Source: Parasphingorhabdus sp.
GTDB taxonomy: Bacteria; Pseudomonadota; Alphaproteobacteria; Sphingomonadales; Sphingomonadaceae
Reading direction: 5' to 3'
Assembly: GCA_030373505.1 (NCBI GenBank)
Contig: JAUCYS010000018.1
Coordinates: forward strand, 1 to 51,522
DNA length: 51,522 nucleotides
This document shows positions 1 to 6,827 of the stretch, piece after piece. The position numbers were made by a program, and so were the translations under genes. Position 1 is the stretch's first letter; each line of letters begins with the position of its first letter. Under the pieces are notes generated by a model, which saw only the letters and a program-made list of their open reading frames with translations, ran no database searches and was not told the origin of the DNA.

Positions 1-39
1 TTCCATCAGGGCCGGACTCTAATCGAACTTGGAGGAAAA

Positions 40-1236
40 TCAGGGGGTCACGTCAAGGGGAACCAAAGCATTAGGATTATGGAAAACTTGCAACTCATCC
101 GACCAGCCTTCATAATAGCCCTCTTCTCCTACCTCTTCTACAAACGATTTTGGAACCATTGCATTCGGATTGGGGTCTTGCCTGTAGCCCATTCTTAGAT
201 ATTTATGATTGGGTGCGCCAAATCCCCCCATGACGCCAATACGATCAAATTTTGCAATTGTACCAGCGTTAGAAAAAATCACCGCAGAAACATTTTCAGA
301 GTCGGGAAGTTCGAAAAACCCGGATTCGATCGTTTTATTCTTATATGTGTGACTTTCAATTTTAGTACTGCTTGTTTGAAGCTTTCCATCGACCATCTCA
401 CCGTGGAAAGTTCTCCCATAAAGATACGGCCATATCGCAGATTGACTCATAGTCATCGATCCAGGTGCCCCAAGCTCTGCTGGCTTGTGAAAGTCTGCCA
501 CTGCAAGAACGAACGGCAACCCTTCAACTTCAGGTTCCTCCCAATATCGTCGTTCAGCAGCGGACACCCTATTCAGTTTGCCCGTCAAACTGCTACCGTA
601 TTTTATGGGCATATAGCCATGAAGAAACTCTGCAATCTCGGCTTCGCTCGCAGGGTTAGGATGGTCTGCCATTACCCCCGATTGCGACGGCGCAACCGTC
701 GTCGCCTCAACCGAGAACTCTCCCCAAGGAGCGCTCACCTTAAAGTCCGGAGCTTCAAGGTGCTCAACATCGTAGCCACCCTCGCGAAACATAGCCCAAA
801 GATATAGTTCCCATAATCGCTGATCAAACTGATGCCTTTGGAACTCTCTTACGAAGTGAGGGTCAGCAACAGTTAGCCAAGGACCGATTTCCTCGATAAC
901 TGCTCTTGCTGGCTTTCGACTGGCAGAATCTCGCAACTCAATGAAATAAGGATGCAGCTGATCCTCTGTTGTACCCGGCAAAACGTCTAATAGTTTAATT
1001 GGAGAATTCGGTTCGTCGCCTTGCAGACCTAATTCCTCAAGATTGGCATTTCGACTAACCTCCGCTATTTCAAGACGAAGAGCGCCTTCCGCTTGGCGAA
1101 TTGTCCTTAGGTCAGTGTCAAGCTTTACAGCTCGAAAACGCCCTATTCGATCGCGAGCCATAATCGCCCACCCGTAATCATTATCGGTCAGGTCTCTAAA
1201 AACCAGACCAATTACGTTTTCATCCAAGTCCGACAA
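40..1236 (-). CDS. Orphan protein with PD-(D/E)XK-like residues
   Basis: I do not recognise this 398-residue protein by family name. A central block (about residues 138-180) has a helix with E143, then a strand pair with P163-D164-F and E177-A-T, spaced like the E, D and ExK positions of PD-(D/E)XK nuclease folds, except that the final Lys is Thr. That resemblance is by eye only. There is no signal peptide or clear membrane segment. The start given is a TTG at 1236; the next in-frame ATG is residue 26, and GGAAG upstream could be a weak ribosome site. Base composition is clearly more AT-rich than the core genes further right, and the gene lies just beyond the 3' end of a tRNA-like gene, which suggests horizontally acquired DNA. 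The function, possibly nuclease-like or a defence remnant, is unproven. Confidence 0.65.
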   Translation of the reverse strand: MSDLDENVIGLVFRDLTDNDYGWAIMARDRIGRFRAVKLDTDLRTIRQAEGALRLEIAEVSRNANLEELGLQGDEPNSPIKLLDVLPGTTEDQLHPYFIELRDSASRKPARAVIEEIGPWLTVADPHFVREFQRHQFDQRLWELYLWAMFREGGYDVEHLEAPDFKVSAPWGEFSVEATTVAPSQSGVMADHPNPASEAEIAEFLHGYMPIKYGSSLTGKLNRVSAAERRYWEEPEVEGLPFVLAVADFHKPAELGAPGSMTMSQSAIWPYLYGRTFHGEMVDGKLQTSSTKIESHTYKNKTIESGFFELPDSENVSAVIFSNAGTIAKFDRIGVMGGFGAPNHKYLRMGYRQDPNPNAMVPKSFVEEVGEEGYYEGWSDELQVFHNPNALVPLDVTP

Positions 1237-1357
1237 AAAGAAATTTCTTCCGACATTACCGAGCGTAAGATGATCGTGTTCCTATCGAGTAGATATCAAA
1301 TCGGTTTTTGGAAATCTCCTTTGCCACGGCGGCATGGTCCCTTTTCCCAGCTAAATT

Positions 1358-1386
1358 GAGTTCCGCTTATTATTTAAGCGGAACTC
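1358..1386. repeat. Perfect 12-bp inverted repeat beside the tRNA-like gene
   Basis: GAGTTCCGCTTA (1358-1369) and its exact reverse complement (1375-1386) flank a 5-nt loop. On the minus strand the hairpin starts two bases after the last base of the tRNA-like gene. No real T-run follows, so it is only a weak terminator candidate. It may shape 3' processing of the tRNA or mark a recombination site. Confidence 0.8.
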
Positions 1387-1388
1387 AT

Positions 1389-1474
1389 AATAGGGTACGG
1401 GATTCGAACCCGTGGAAGGCAAGACCTTCGCTAGCTTATCAGGCTAGTGCATTCGACCGCTCTGCCAACCCTCC
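1389..1474 (-). tRNA. Class II tRNA-like gene, anticodon GAT (Ile), acceptor end damaged
   Basis: Read on the minus strand this folds as a cloverleaf: a 7-nt 5' acceptor strand GGAGGGT, a D stem GCA/TGC, a perfect 5-bp anticodon stem (CTAGC/GCTAG) with loop CTGATAA giving anticodon GAT, a long variable arm (GAAGG/CCTTC, five pairs), and a perfect T stem with TTCGAAT loop. The long variable arm and the GGAGGGTTGGCAGAGCGGTCGAA 5' half are typical of bacterial tRNA-Ser, not tRNA-Ile. The 3' acceptor strand is ACCCTAT, so pair 2-71 is a mismatch (G-A), pair 1-72 is G-U, and no CCA is encoded. SerRS generally recognises the long arm and not the anticodon, so if functional it might carry serine to isoleucine codons. 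A decayed tRNA-Ser or the remnant of an integration site is equally possible. Confidence 0.6.
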
Positions 1475-1771
1475 ATTGCGAGCCAACGAGGCTCTGGTGG
1501 ACGATATTAACTTTACATTTGGTCATAAAATTCAATTTGCAAGCGCCATCCTCAATTCAATCTTTGACATCATCGGGCCGATCTTACTTCTTTTATTAAA
1601 ATCTTTGGATTACGGTGACAGTGCACTAATTGCGCGAGTGACAAAAGTAATGACTGACAGCCCGCCAACCCCTCCCCTGCGAGGGAGGGCTATCGGATTT
1701 CCGGTGACAGTGGCAACAATCCCCCAATTCCTCCCCTGAAGGGGAGAGGCTTTATTAGCCTCTAGTCCGGT
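1475..1771. other. AT-rich intergenic stretch with small GC-rich hairpins
   Basis: No convincing gene was seen. The stretch is AT-rich up to about 1650. It then holds three hairpins: CCCTCCC/GGGAGGG (1670-1689), CTCCCCT/AGGGGAG (1731-1746) and GAGGCT/AGCCTC (1746-1762). The last lies just past the end of higA and may end its transcript, although no T-run follows on the minus strand. Confidence 0.55.
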
Positions 1772-2080
1772 TTACGCCGCCTCCAACCGTGGTATCTTGT
1801 CCAGGGCGTCGCCCAGTTCGCGTTCGGCAATCTTGAGGTCATAGCGGCCTTGCATCTTCAGCCAGATGTCGGGACCATTGCCGCACATCTTGCCGATCCG
1901 CATCGCCATCTGGGCGGTGACGGGCTGCTTCTCGTTCAGGATATCATAGAGCGTCTGGCGCGAGATGCCGAGCAGGCGGGCGATCTCCGTCTTGGGCCGT
2001 CCCAGCGCGGGGAGTACATCCTCGCGCAGGATTTCGCCGGGGTGAACCGGGCGCATATTTCCGAGCATCGAACCAGCCAT
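1772..2080 (-). CDS. higA: HigA-family antitoxin, XRE-type repressor
   Basis: A 102-residue protein of the HigA/VapI antitoxin family. The N-terminal stretch 'RPVHPGEILREDVLPALG' and the following helix-turn-helix (roughly residues 12-75, with 'LLGISRQTLYDILNE') match the XRE-like DNA-binding fold of HigA. Known HigA proteins bind and neutralise the HigB ribosome-dependent mRNase and repress their own operon. The gene follows the toxin gene directly: the toxin stop and this start share one base (TGATG), so translation is probably coupled. Toxin-first order is the usual higBA arrangement. An internal ATG at residue 6 is an alternative start. Family and pairing are secure; activity in this strain is inferred. 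Confidence 0.9.
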   Translation of the reverse strand: MAGSMLGNMRPVHPGEILREDVLPALGRPKTEIARLLGISRQTLYDILNEKQPVTAQMAMRIGKMCGNGPDIWLKMQGRYDLKIAERELGDALDKIPRLEAA

Positions 2081-2358
2081 CAGTGATAATCCTCCAAGTC
2101 AACATCGATGGCATCCGCGCCATCCCAACCAAATGTAATCCGCCAGTTGCCCGATGCGTCAACCGCATAGCGCCCCTTGTCCCGGCCTTTCAGGCCATGG
2201 AAGCGCCAACCCGGCACGTTCATCTCCTCTGGCACGCTCGCCTCGTCGAGCTGTTCCAATATGCGTTCCACACGAACCACATTTGGGACACTCAACTTTG
2301 ACAGGTCGCCGCGCAGTACCATGCGTTTGAGCGCCTTGCTGCGGAACGAGCGAATCAT
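2080..2358 (-). CDS. higB: HigB-family toxin (RelE/ParE superfamily)
   Basis: A 92-residue protein that matches the HigB/plasmid maintenance killer family in length and pattern. Recognisable parts are 'GWRFHGLKG' around residues 50-58, 'RYAVDASGNWRITF' around 62-76 and the C-terminal 'DLEDYH'. HigB toxins cut mRNA on translating ribosomes. The ATG at 2358 has no Shine-Dalgarno sequence, but a promoter-like TTGACA (2388-2393) and TAGCTT (2365-2370), 17 nt apart, put the expected transcription start at about the start codon, which suggests a leaderless mRNA. The gene is followed by higA with a one-base overlap. It sits in the accessory left part of the window, near the tRNA-like gene. Confidence 0.9.
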   Translation of the reverse strand: MIRSFRSKALKRMVLRGDLSKLSVPNVVRVERILEQLDEASVPEEMNVPGWRFHGLKGRDKGRYAVDASGNWRITFGWDGADAIDVDLEDYH

Positions 2359-2364
2359 GGGTGT

Positions 2365-2393
2365 AAGCTAATGCCTTTCATATTGAGTGTCAA
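2365..2393 (-). promoter_or_regulatory. Predicted higBA promoter, leaderless
   Basis: On the minus strand TTGACA and TAGCTT are separated by 17 nt. The -10-like element ends about 6 nt before the higB ATG, so transcription would begin near the A of the start codon. Probably a target of HigA autorepression; no operator palindrome is obvious. Confidence 0.5.
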
Positions 2394-2525
2394 GTCATGG
2401 CTGACATCACCTTAAGCGGGAATTCCGCATGCGGTTCCCCAACCCCAATATTACCCCATGCAAAAACAATCGGCTTTTGATACCCTCCTCCCACCAACAC
2501 TCCACCAACAACAGGAGGAACGCCC

Positions 2526-2975
2526 ATGAACACCCCCTCACCAACCCAGCGCCAGGGCCACTGCCTCTGCGGCGCCATCACCATCACCGCCAAACAGGCC
2601 GCCAGCCATGTCGATGCCTGTCATTGCCATATGTGCCGGCGCTGGGGTGGCGGGCCGTTTGTCGAGATTGATTGCGGGACCGATGTGCTGATCGAGGGAG
2701 CCGACAGGATGACCGTCTATAGCTCGTCGGAATGGGCGGAGCGGGCCTTTTGTTCGGCTTGCGGATCGCATCTGTTTTACCGGCTGAAGGACACCGGCGA
2801 GCATATGGTCTGCGCCGGGCTGTTCGATGAGGCGACCGACAAGGATGCGGGGATGACGTTGCGGCGGCAGGTGTTTATCGACGAGAAGCCCGGCTATTAC
2901 AGCTTTTCCGGGGATAGCGAAACGCTGACCGGGGCCGAGCTGTTCGCGATGATCGAGGCGGCGCAGCAGGACTGA
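2526..2975 (+). CDS. GFA family (CENP-V/GFA domain) protein
   Basis: A 149-residue zinc protein of the GFA family (glutathione-dependent formaldehyde-activating enzyme and relatives). The zinc ligands are visible: C13-L-C15, C32-H-C34-H-M-C37 and C76-S-A-C79-G. The length fits a single-domain member. The start at 2526 has a good ribosome site (AGGAGG, 2514-2519). Most family members have no proven substrate; true glutathione-dependent formaldehyde activation is shown for very few, so the reaction should not be assumed. The gene stands alone: higB is divergent on its left, and the CsbD gene on its right is separated by about 215 bp. Confidence 0.88.
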   Translation: MNTPSPTQRQGHCLCGAITITAKQAASHVDACHCHMCRRWGGGPFVEIDCGTDVLIEGADRMTVYSSSEWAERAFCSACGSHLFYRLKDTGEHMVCAGLFDEATDKDAGMTLRRQVFIDEKPGYYSFSGDSETLTGAELFAMIEAAQQD

Positions 2976-3095
2976 CGGCGGCGGGGCTTCGCTGGTTCCG
3001 CTGCGGAGCAGGCGGCGCATCCCGGGGCCGGCCCGCGCTGCCGTTCGCCAAAGCGCCAGAGCGTTTTTATTGAGCGCCAAACCGCTGGCCTCGCA

Positions 3096-3120
3096 GGAAC
3101 AACTCTTCTGGCCGGGCATT
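3096..3120 (+). promoter_or_regulatory. Candidate EcfG (general stress) promoter for csbD
   Basis: GGAAC (3096-3100), a 16-nt spacer and CATT (3117-3120) resemble the alphaproteobacterial EcfG pattern GGAAC-N16/17-CGTT with one mismatch in the -10. It lies about 70 nt ahead of the CsbD start; CsbD-type genes are frequent general-stress targets. Confidence 0.35.
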
Positions 3121-3191
3121 GATAGAGTGCAGGCAAGATCGCCTGCATCCCCCAAGGGCCGGACAACCGGCCAAACATAAGGACCATGAAA

Positions 3192-3362
3192 ATGGGCGAA
3201 CTCGTAGACAAAGTAAAAGGCAATGTGAACGAAGCCGTTGGCAAGGCCAAACAGCAGAGCAATGACCCCGAAACCCGCGCCAAGGGCAAGGGCCAGGAGA
3301 CCAAGGGCAAGGCCCAGCAGGTCAAGGGCTCGATCAAAGGCGCGCTGGGCGACAAGGTCTAG
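3192..3362 (+). CDS. CsbD family stress protein
   Basis: A 56-residue, very hydrophilic, Lys/Gly/Gln-rich protein: 'MGELVDKVKGNVNEAVGKAK' followed by repeats such as 'KGKGQETKGKAQQVKGSIKG'. This is the standard CsbD pattern. CsbD proteins accumulate under general stress in many bacteria; the molecular role is unknown. Two in-frame ATGs lie at 3186 and 3192. AAGGA at 3179-3183 is only 2 nt from the first and 8 nt from the second, so the second is chosen. A strong hairpin terminator follows at 3434-3464, so the gene is probably monocistronic. An EcfG-like promoter is suggested upstream. Confidence 0.9.
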   Translation: MGELVDKVKGNVNEAVGKAKQQSNDPETRAKGKGQETKGKAQQVKGSIKGALGDKV

Positions 3363-3433
3363 TCCCCGCCTCTCCCTGAATCGCTGGCGCTACCCGTCTC
3401 CCCACCCCCCCACGCGGGTGGCGCCAACGAAAG

Positions 3434-3464
3434 AAGCCGTCCCTTCCCGGGGCGGCTTTTTTTT
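3434..3464 (+). terminator. Rho-independent terminator after csbD
   Basis: AAGCCGTCCC pairs with GGGGCGGCTT around a small loop, followed by a run of eight T (3457-3464). It points rightwards and closes the CsbD transcript. Confidence 0.85.
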
Positions 3465-3598
3465 GTGGGTGTTTGGGCGAGAGCGTGATTGCGAGCCGGG
3501 CATTGTGTTCAGGCGCACTTGCCCCTCCACCACGCTGCGCGCGGTCCGGCTTCGGGTCGATCGATCCCCCAGATCGATCTTGAATTGTCGGGGGCAAT

Positions 3599-4396
3599 TC
3601 AACCCGGCGCCCCCCGCGAGCGGGGAGGATGTTCGGAGTGCTCGGTCCGTTCGTGCTGAGCTTGTCGAAGCACAGTGGGATTAGGCACCATCGCCTTGCG
3701 ACGCCTGCCGTTGACCTGCGGTCGCCTTCGGCCGACAAGCTCAGGGCGAACGGAATAGACAGGCTCAGGGCGAGCGGTTATTTTCTTGGAGCCAGCGCGC
3801 CCCTTATGAACAGGCCTCGACATATCCGAGCACCGGCTGGTGCCGACATGGATCTGGCTGACGGTGCCGTCGCTGCCGATCTCGAAGCGCAGCGCGGGGT
3901 CGCCGCTGGCGGCGTTGGGGGTGGTGAGATATTTGCCGGGGGCGTCGACATATTTGTGCGGTGTCGCCGGGAAGGGGAAATATTTTTTGACCTCGGCCTC
4001 GGTGGCGCCGGGGCCGATGCCTTCGACCAGCTTGACCTTGGAGCGCTTGCCGATCGAGATGCGGCGGACCTTGTCGCCCTCGACGATCGCATAGGCGCCG
4101 GGATAGTCGGGCGAGGAGAGCACCAGACAGGCGTCGGACGCCTGCGCGCCGCGGACCGCCCAGCTGCTGCCGGCGGGGACCGGCTGGCCGATGCTGAGGT
4201 CACCGAGGCCCTCGAGCCGCAGGATATCGGGGTCGGCTGCGGCGGCTTCGGGCGCGGGCGCGCTGGGCTTGGTCGGCTCGACCGGCGGCACCGGCAGGGC
4301 GTCGGCACTGTCGTCGGCGGGCGCGGGATCGGGGGCCGGCTGCGAATTGCAGGCGGCAAGCAGGGCGAGCGGGGCAATTACCAGGAAATGTTTCAT
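3599..4396 (-). CDS. Lipoprotein of unknown function with repeat-derived C-terminus
   Basis: A lipoprotein of 265 residues with signal peptide 'MKHFLVIAPLALLAACNSQP'; lipobox LAAC, Cys at residue 16. A Pro/Ala-rich linker follows to about residue 55, then a compact domain (about 55-200, 'LGDLSIGQPVPAG...' to 'GSDGTVSQIHVGTSRC'). The domain looks like small sphingomonad outer-membrane or periplasmic lipoproteins without a named function. From about residue 205 the reading frame runs through three copies of a genomic repeat (3647-3777) and gives 'RPELVGRRR' and 'LRQAQHERTE', which are typical repeat-encoded peptides. The original stop was therefore probably lost and the tail is acquired. The ATG at 4396 is chosen because it gives a proper lipoprotein signal; an upstream extension of the frame does not. 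Confidence 0.75.
   Translation of the reverse strand: MKHFLVIAPLALLAACNSQPAPDPAPADDSADALPVPPVEPTKPSAPAPEAAAADPDILRLEGLGDLSIGQPVPAGSSWAVRGAQASDACLVLSSPDYPGAYAIVEGDKVRRISIGKRSKVKLVEGIGPGATEAEVKKYFPFPATPHKYVDAPGKYLTTPNAASGDPALRFEIGSDGTVSQIHVGTSRCSDMSRPVHKGRAGSKKITARPEPVYSVRPELVGRRRPQVNGRRRKAMVPNPTVLRQAQHERTEHSEHPPRSRGAPG
3647..3777. repeat. Cluster of three dispersed short palindromic-type repeats
   Basis: Copy 1 (3647-3670) is CCGTTCGTGCTGAGCTTGTC plus GAAG. Copy 2 (3726-3753) is the same motif inverted, with GACAAGCTCAGGGCGAACGG. Copy 3 (3758-3777) is a decayed version, GACAGGCTCAGGGCGAGCGG. A further decayed copy lies between crtI and crtB. Such elements are frequent in sphingomonad and related genomes and behave like REP sequences. 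Confidence 0.8.
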
Positions 4397-4541
4397 GCGA
4401 CTATGACTCCGTTGACGGCAAAAGGTTCCGGCCCGGGCCGGTAAAATATGCGGACAGTCTAGCGAATTTATCGCACCTGCCGAGTCAATTTGCGATCGCC
4501 GCGCCGGTGGTGGGGCCCGGTCGGTAGTGCCAGGCCCCGGT

Positions 4542-5099
4542 TCAGCCGGCGGCGGCCCTCGCCTTGCGCACGGCAGCGACGAACGGGCTGTAGTCGACAA
4601 AGTCGAGATGGCGGGTGACCTTGCCGTCGACGACGGTCAGCACGATCACCATCGGCGTGACACAATCGACCAGCGTGCCGTCGCCGAGGTCCATGCCCCA
4701 GTGCAGCGCCCCTTCGTAGAGCGCGCTTTCGTCGGAAATCAGGCTGCGGGTCTTCACAAATTCCATGTGGGTCAGGCTGGCATAGCCGGTGCGGAACCGC
4801 TCCATCACCGGGGTCCGCCCGTCGGACAGAACACCGCCGAAGATATGGCTGGCGGTCGGATCCTGGAAGGTCGCGCTCTCGGCCAGCAGCGGTTCCAGCG
4901 CGTCCCAGTCATTGGCGATATAGGCAGCGAAATAGGCGTCGGCTACCGGCGCGGTGGCGGCGGTGATCGCGCTATAGGATGGCGGTTTCGGCGCGGCGGT
5001 GGACGGTGTCTCCTGCGCCATGGCGGGCTGGGCAAAGACGGCGAGCGCGCTGATGGCCGCGATGGCGACGCGCAGGCGCGGTGCGTGGATCGGTTTCAT
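4542..5099 (-). CDS. Secreted NTF2-like (SnoaL-type) protein
   Basis: A 185-residue protein with a Sec signal peptide (about residues 1-29, ending 'AQPAMAQ'). An NTF2-like domain of about 130 residues follows: 'VADAYFAAYIANDWDALEPLLAE' is the typical first helix, then 'ATFQDPT' and the strands 'MVIVLTVVDGKVTRHLDFVDY'. The nuclear transport factor 2-like superfamily includes isomerases, dehydratases, polyketide cyclases and many proteins of unknown role. No catalytic residues can be assigned with confidence. The product should be periplasmic. It lies between a lipoprotein gene and a GST gene on the same strand, with gaps of about 145 and 103 bp, so an operon is uncertain. Confidence 0.85.
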   Translation of the reverse strand: MKPIHAPRLRVAIAAISALAVFAQPAMAQETPSTAAPKPPSYSAITAATAPVADAYFAAYIANDWDALEPLLAESATFQDPTASHIFGGVLSDGRTPVMERFRTGYASLTHMEFVKTRSLISDESALYEGALHWGMDLGDGTLVDCVTPMVIVLTVVDGKVTRHLDFVDYSPFVAAVRKARAAAG

Positions 5100-5202
5100 G
5101 GAGATTCCCCCTCGGTTTGTGATCGAGGCGGCTTAGGCAGGCGTGGCCAGGTGCGGCACGGATTTTCGACGAGCCTGTCTTGCGGCTCGACGGGGGCATT
5201 TC

Positions 5203-5967
5203 CTACAGCGTCATCACGCCCGGACGCGGGGTTTTTAGGCCGTAGCTCTGCTCGCTGAGCGGCGCGCCGGCGGCGAGCAGCGCTTGGCGGCGGCCCTGTG
5301 GCGAGACGCGGATCTGCGCCTGTTCGAAGGGCGTGAGCGCGGCAAAGGCCGGATGGGCCAGACAGCGCTCGACAAAGGCGGCGGTGGTCGGCCAGCGCTG
5401 CGCGTCGATCTCGTAGCCGGCGAAGCGGGCATTGGGGAAGAAGGTGGCGATCGCGATATCGGCGAGGCCGAGGGTGCCGAACAGGAAGCCGTCGGCCGGC
5501 AGCTCGGCCTCGAGATAGTCGAGCACGGCGGGGATCGCCGTGTCGATGGCGTGCGCTATCCGCGCAGCATCGCCCGGCTCGCTCCAGACCGCCGGGTGGA
5601 CGACCTTCTGGTAGAACAGGTCCCAGATGAAGACCTCGCCCATCCGGCTGTCGGCAAATTCCTCCAGCCAGCGGGCGCGGGCGCGGTCGGCCGGCGAGCC
5701 TTCCGGCAGCAGTGGCGGACGGTCGGGATATTGCTCGTCGAGCCAGGCGCAGATCACCGAACTGTCGCTCAGCACCAGATCGCCCTGCAGCAGCACCGGA
5801 ATGCGGCGCAGCGGCGACAGGTGGGTGAATTCGCCATTGCCGAAAAAGGGCGTGATCGGGTCGATGGTATATTCGAGGCCCTTGATGGCGAGGCAGGCGA
5901 GGACTTTGCGGACATAGGGGCTGACATAGCTGCCGATGATCAGAATCGACGGGGTGGGCTGGGTCAT
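5203..5967 (-). CDS. Glutathione S-transferase family protein
   Basis: A 254-residue cytosolic GST-type protein. The N-terminal thioredoxin-fold domain begins 'ILIIGSYVSPYVRKVLACLAIKGL' with candidate catalytic Ser13 or Ser16, then 'RRIPVLLQGDLVLSDSSVICAWLDE' holds the cis-Pro and the glutathione gamma-glutamyl contact. The C-terminal helical domain follows ('GTLGLADIAIATFFPNAR' is the N-capping region). An extended tail of about 25 residues, 'SEQSYGLKTPRPGVMTL', goes beyond the usual fold. Substrate unknown; glutathione conjugation or peroxide and ring-opening chemistry are typical of the family. The next gene rightward is divergent. Confidence 0.9.
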   Translation of the reverse strand: MTQPTPSILIIGSYVSPYVRKVLACLAIKGLEYTIDPITPFFGNGEFTHLSPLRRIPVLLQGDLVLSDSSVICAWLDEQYPDRPPLLPEGSPADRARARWLEEFADSRMGEVFIWDLFYQKVVHPAVWSEPGDAARIAHAIDTAIPAVLDYLEAELPADGFLFGTLGLADIAIATFFPNARFAGYEIDAQRWPTTAAFVERCLAHPAFAALTPFEQAQIRVSPQGRRQALLAAGAPLSEQSYGLKTPRPGVMTL

Positions 5968-6181
5968 CGGGTTGCTCCGGGGATTTGAGGCGCGGGGCGA
6001 GATGTTGGTGGTGGATTTGCGGTTCGTTGGCTCATTCTATCGCTCCGCTGCTGGATTGGCTGGCAATACAGCATTTCGGGGCGCGCGGGATAGGAAATAT
6101 GCACAACGGCCGCGCGCCGGTCGTGCCCGGCGCAGGAACAGCGTTGACGAATTGTTGACCAGCTTTTGGCATAGACGGGCC

Positions 6182-6820
6182 ATGCCCGTGGAAATTCTTG
6201 CGCTGATTGACAAGCCCTTGCTGCTGATGGCCGTGCTGGCCGTCGGAGCGGTGCTGGGTATTGCGGTGGAGCGGCTGACCGAGGGGCAGAAGCGCGCCAA
6301 GCGCCGTGCCTATTGGCAGGGGCGCAACAAAGGCAAGCGCGGCGGCCGATTTACCGTCGTCAAGGGCGATGCCAAGACCGGGCCAGCGGACGCGGGCGCG
6401 ATCGCCACCGGCCAGCTTGCCTGCGTGATGGGTGCCGAGTTCCGGGCGCGGCCATTGCTCAACCGGGCCGAGGCGAAATTGTTCAACGCGCTCGACGCGG
6501 CGGTGATCGCGCGCAATCCGGGCTGGCAGGTAATGGCGCAGGTGTCGCTGGGCGAGTTTCTCGCCAGTCCAGACCGGGAGGCCTATGGGGCGGTCAATGC
6601 CAAGCGCGTCGACTTTGCCCTGATGGACCCCGACTCTCGCGTCACTCACGCCATCGAGTATCAGGGTTCGGGCCACCACCAGGGCACCGCAGCGGCCCGC
6701 GATGCGGTGAAGAAAGAGGCGCTGCGCAAGGCGGGGATTGGCTATCATGAGGTGGTGGCGGGCCATACCACGGCGGGGGAGTTAAGGCGGCTGGTGGAGC
6801 GGTTGGTGCCTGGAGGGTAG
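6182..6820 (+). CDS. Membrane-anchored DUF2726 protein
   Basis: A 212-residue protein with one N-terminal transmembrane segment (about residues 11-28, 'LLLMAVLAVGAVLGIAVE'), a basic linker ('KRAKRRAYWQGRNKGKRGG'), then a DUF2726-type domain (about 95-205): 'LLNRAEAKLFNALDAAV', 'VNAKRVDFALMDPDS', 'AIEYQGSGHHQGTAAARDAVKKEALRKAGI'. DUF2726 proteins are related to PD-(D/E)XK endonucleases; the D of 'RVDFAL' and the E-x-Q of 'IEYQG' sit at the expected active-site positions, and a downstream Lys is present. The ATG at 6182 is chosen because the upstream extension of the frame has no protein-like pattern. It stands alone; the Fic gene is convergent, only 7 bp away. Confidence 0.82.
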   Translation: MPVEILALIDKPLLLMAVLAVGAVLGIAVERLTEGQKRAKRRAYWQGRNKGKRGGRFTVVKGDAKTGPADAGAIATGQLACVMGAEFRARPLLNRAEAKLFNALDAAVIARNPGWQVMAQVSLGEFLASPDREAYGAVNAKRVDFALMDPDSRVTHAIEYQGSGHHQGTAAARDAVKKEALRKAGIGYHEVVAGHTTAGELRRLVERLVPGG

Positions 6821-6827
6821 AGGTGGT

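Noticed and set aside
1308..1739. 143-codon frame over the tRNA-like gene
   Set aside because: It runs through a folded RNA gene and hairpins, with no protein-like pattern.
3238..3684. 148-codon frame over csbD and the following terminator
   Set aside because: It crosses a strong terminator and covers the CsbD gene in another frame; Arg/Pro-rich shadow.
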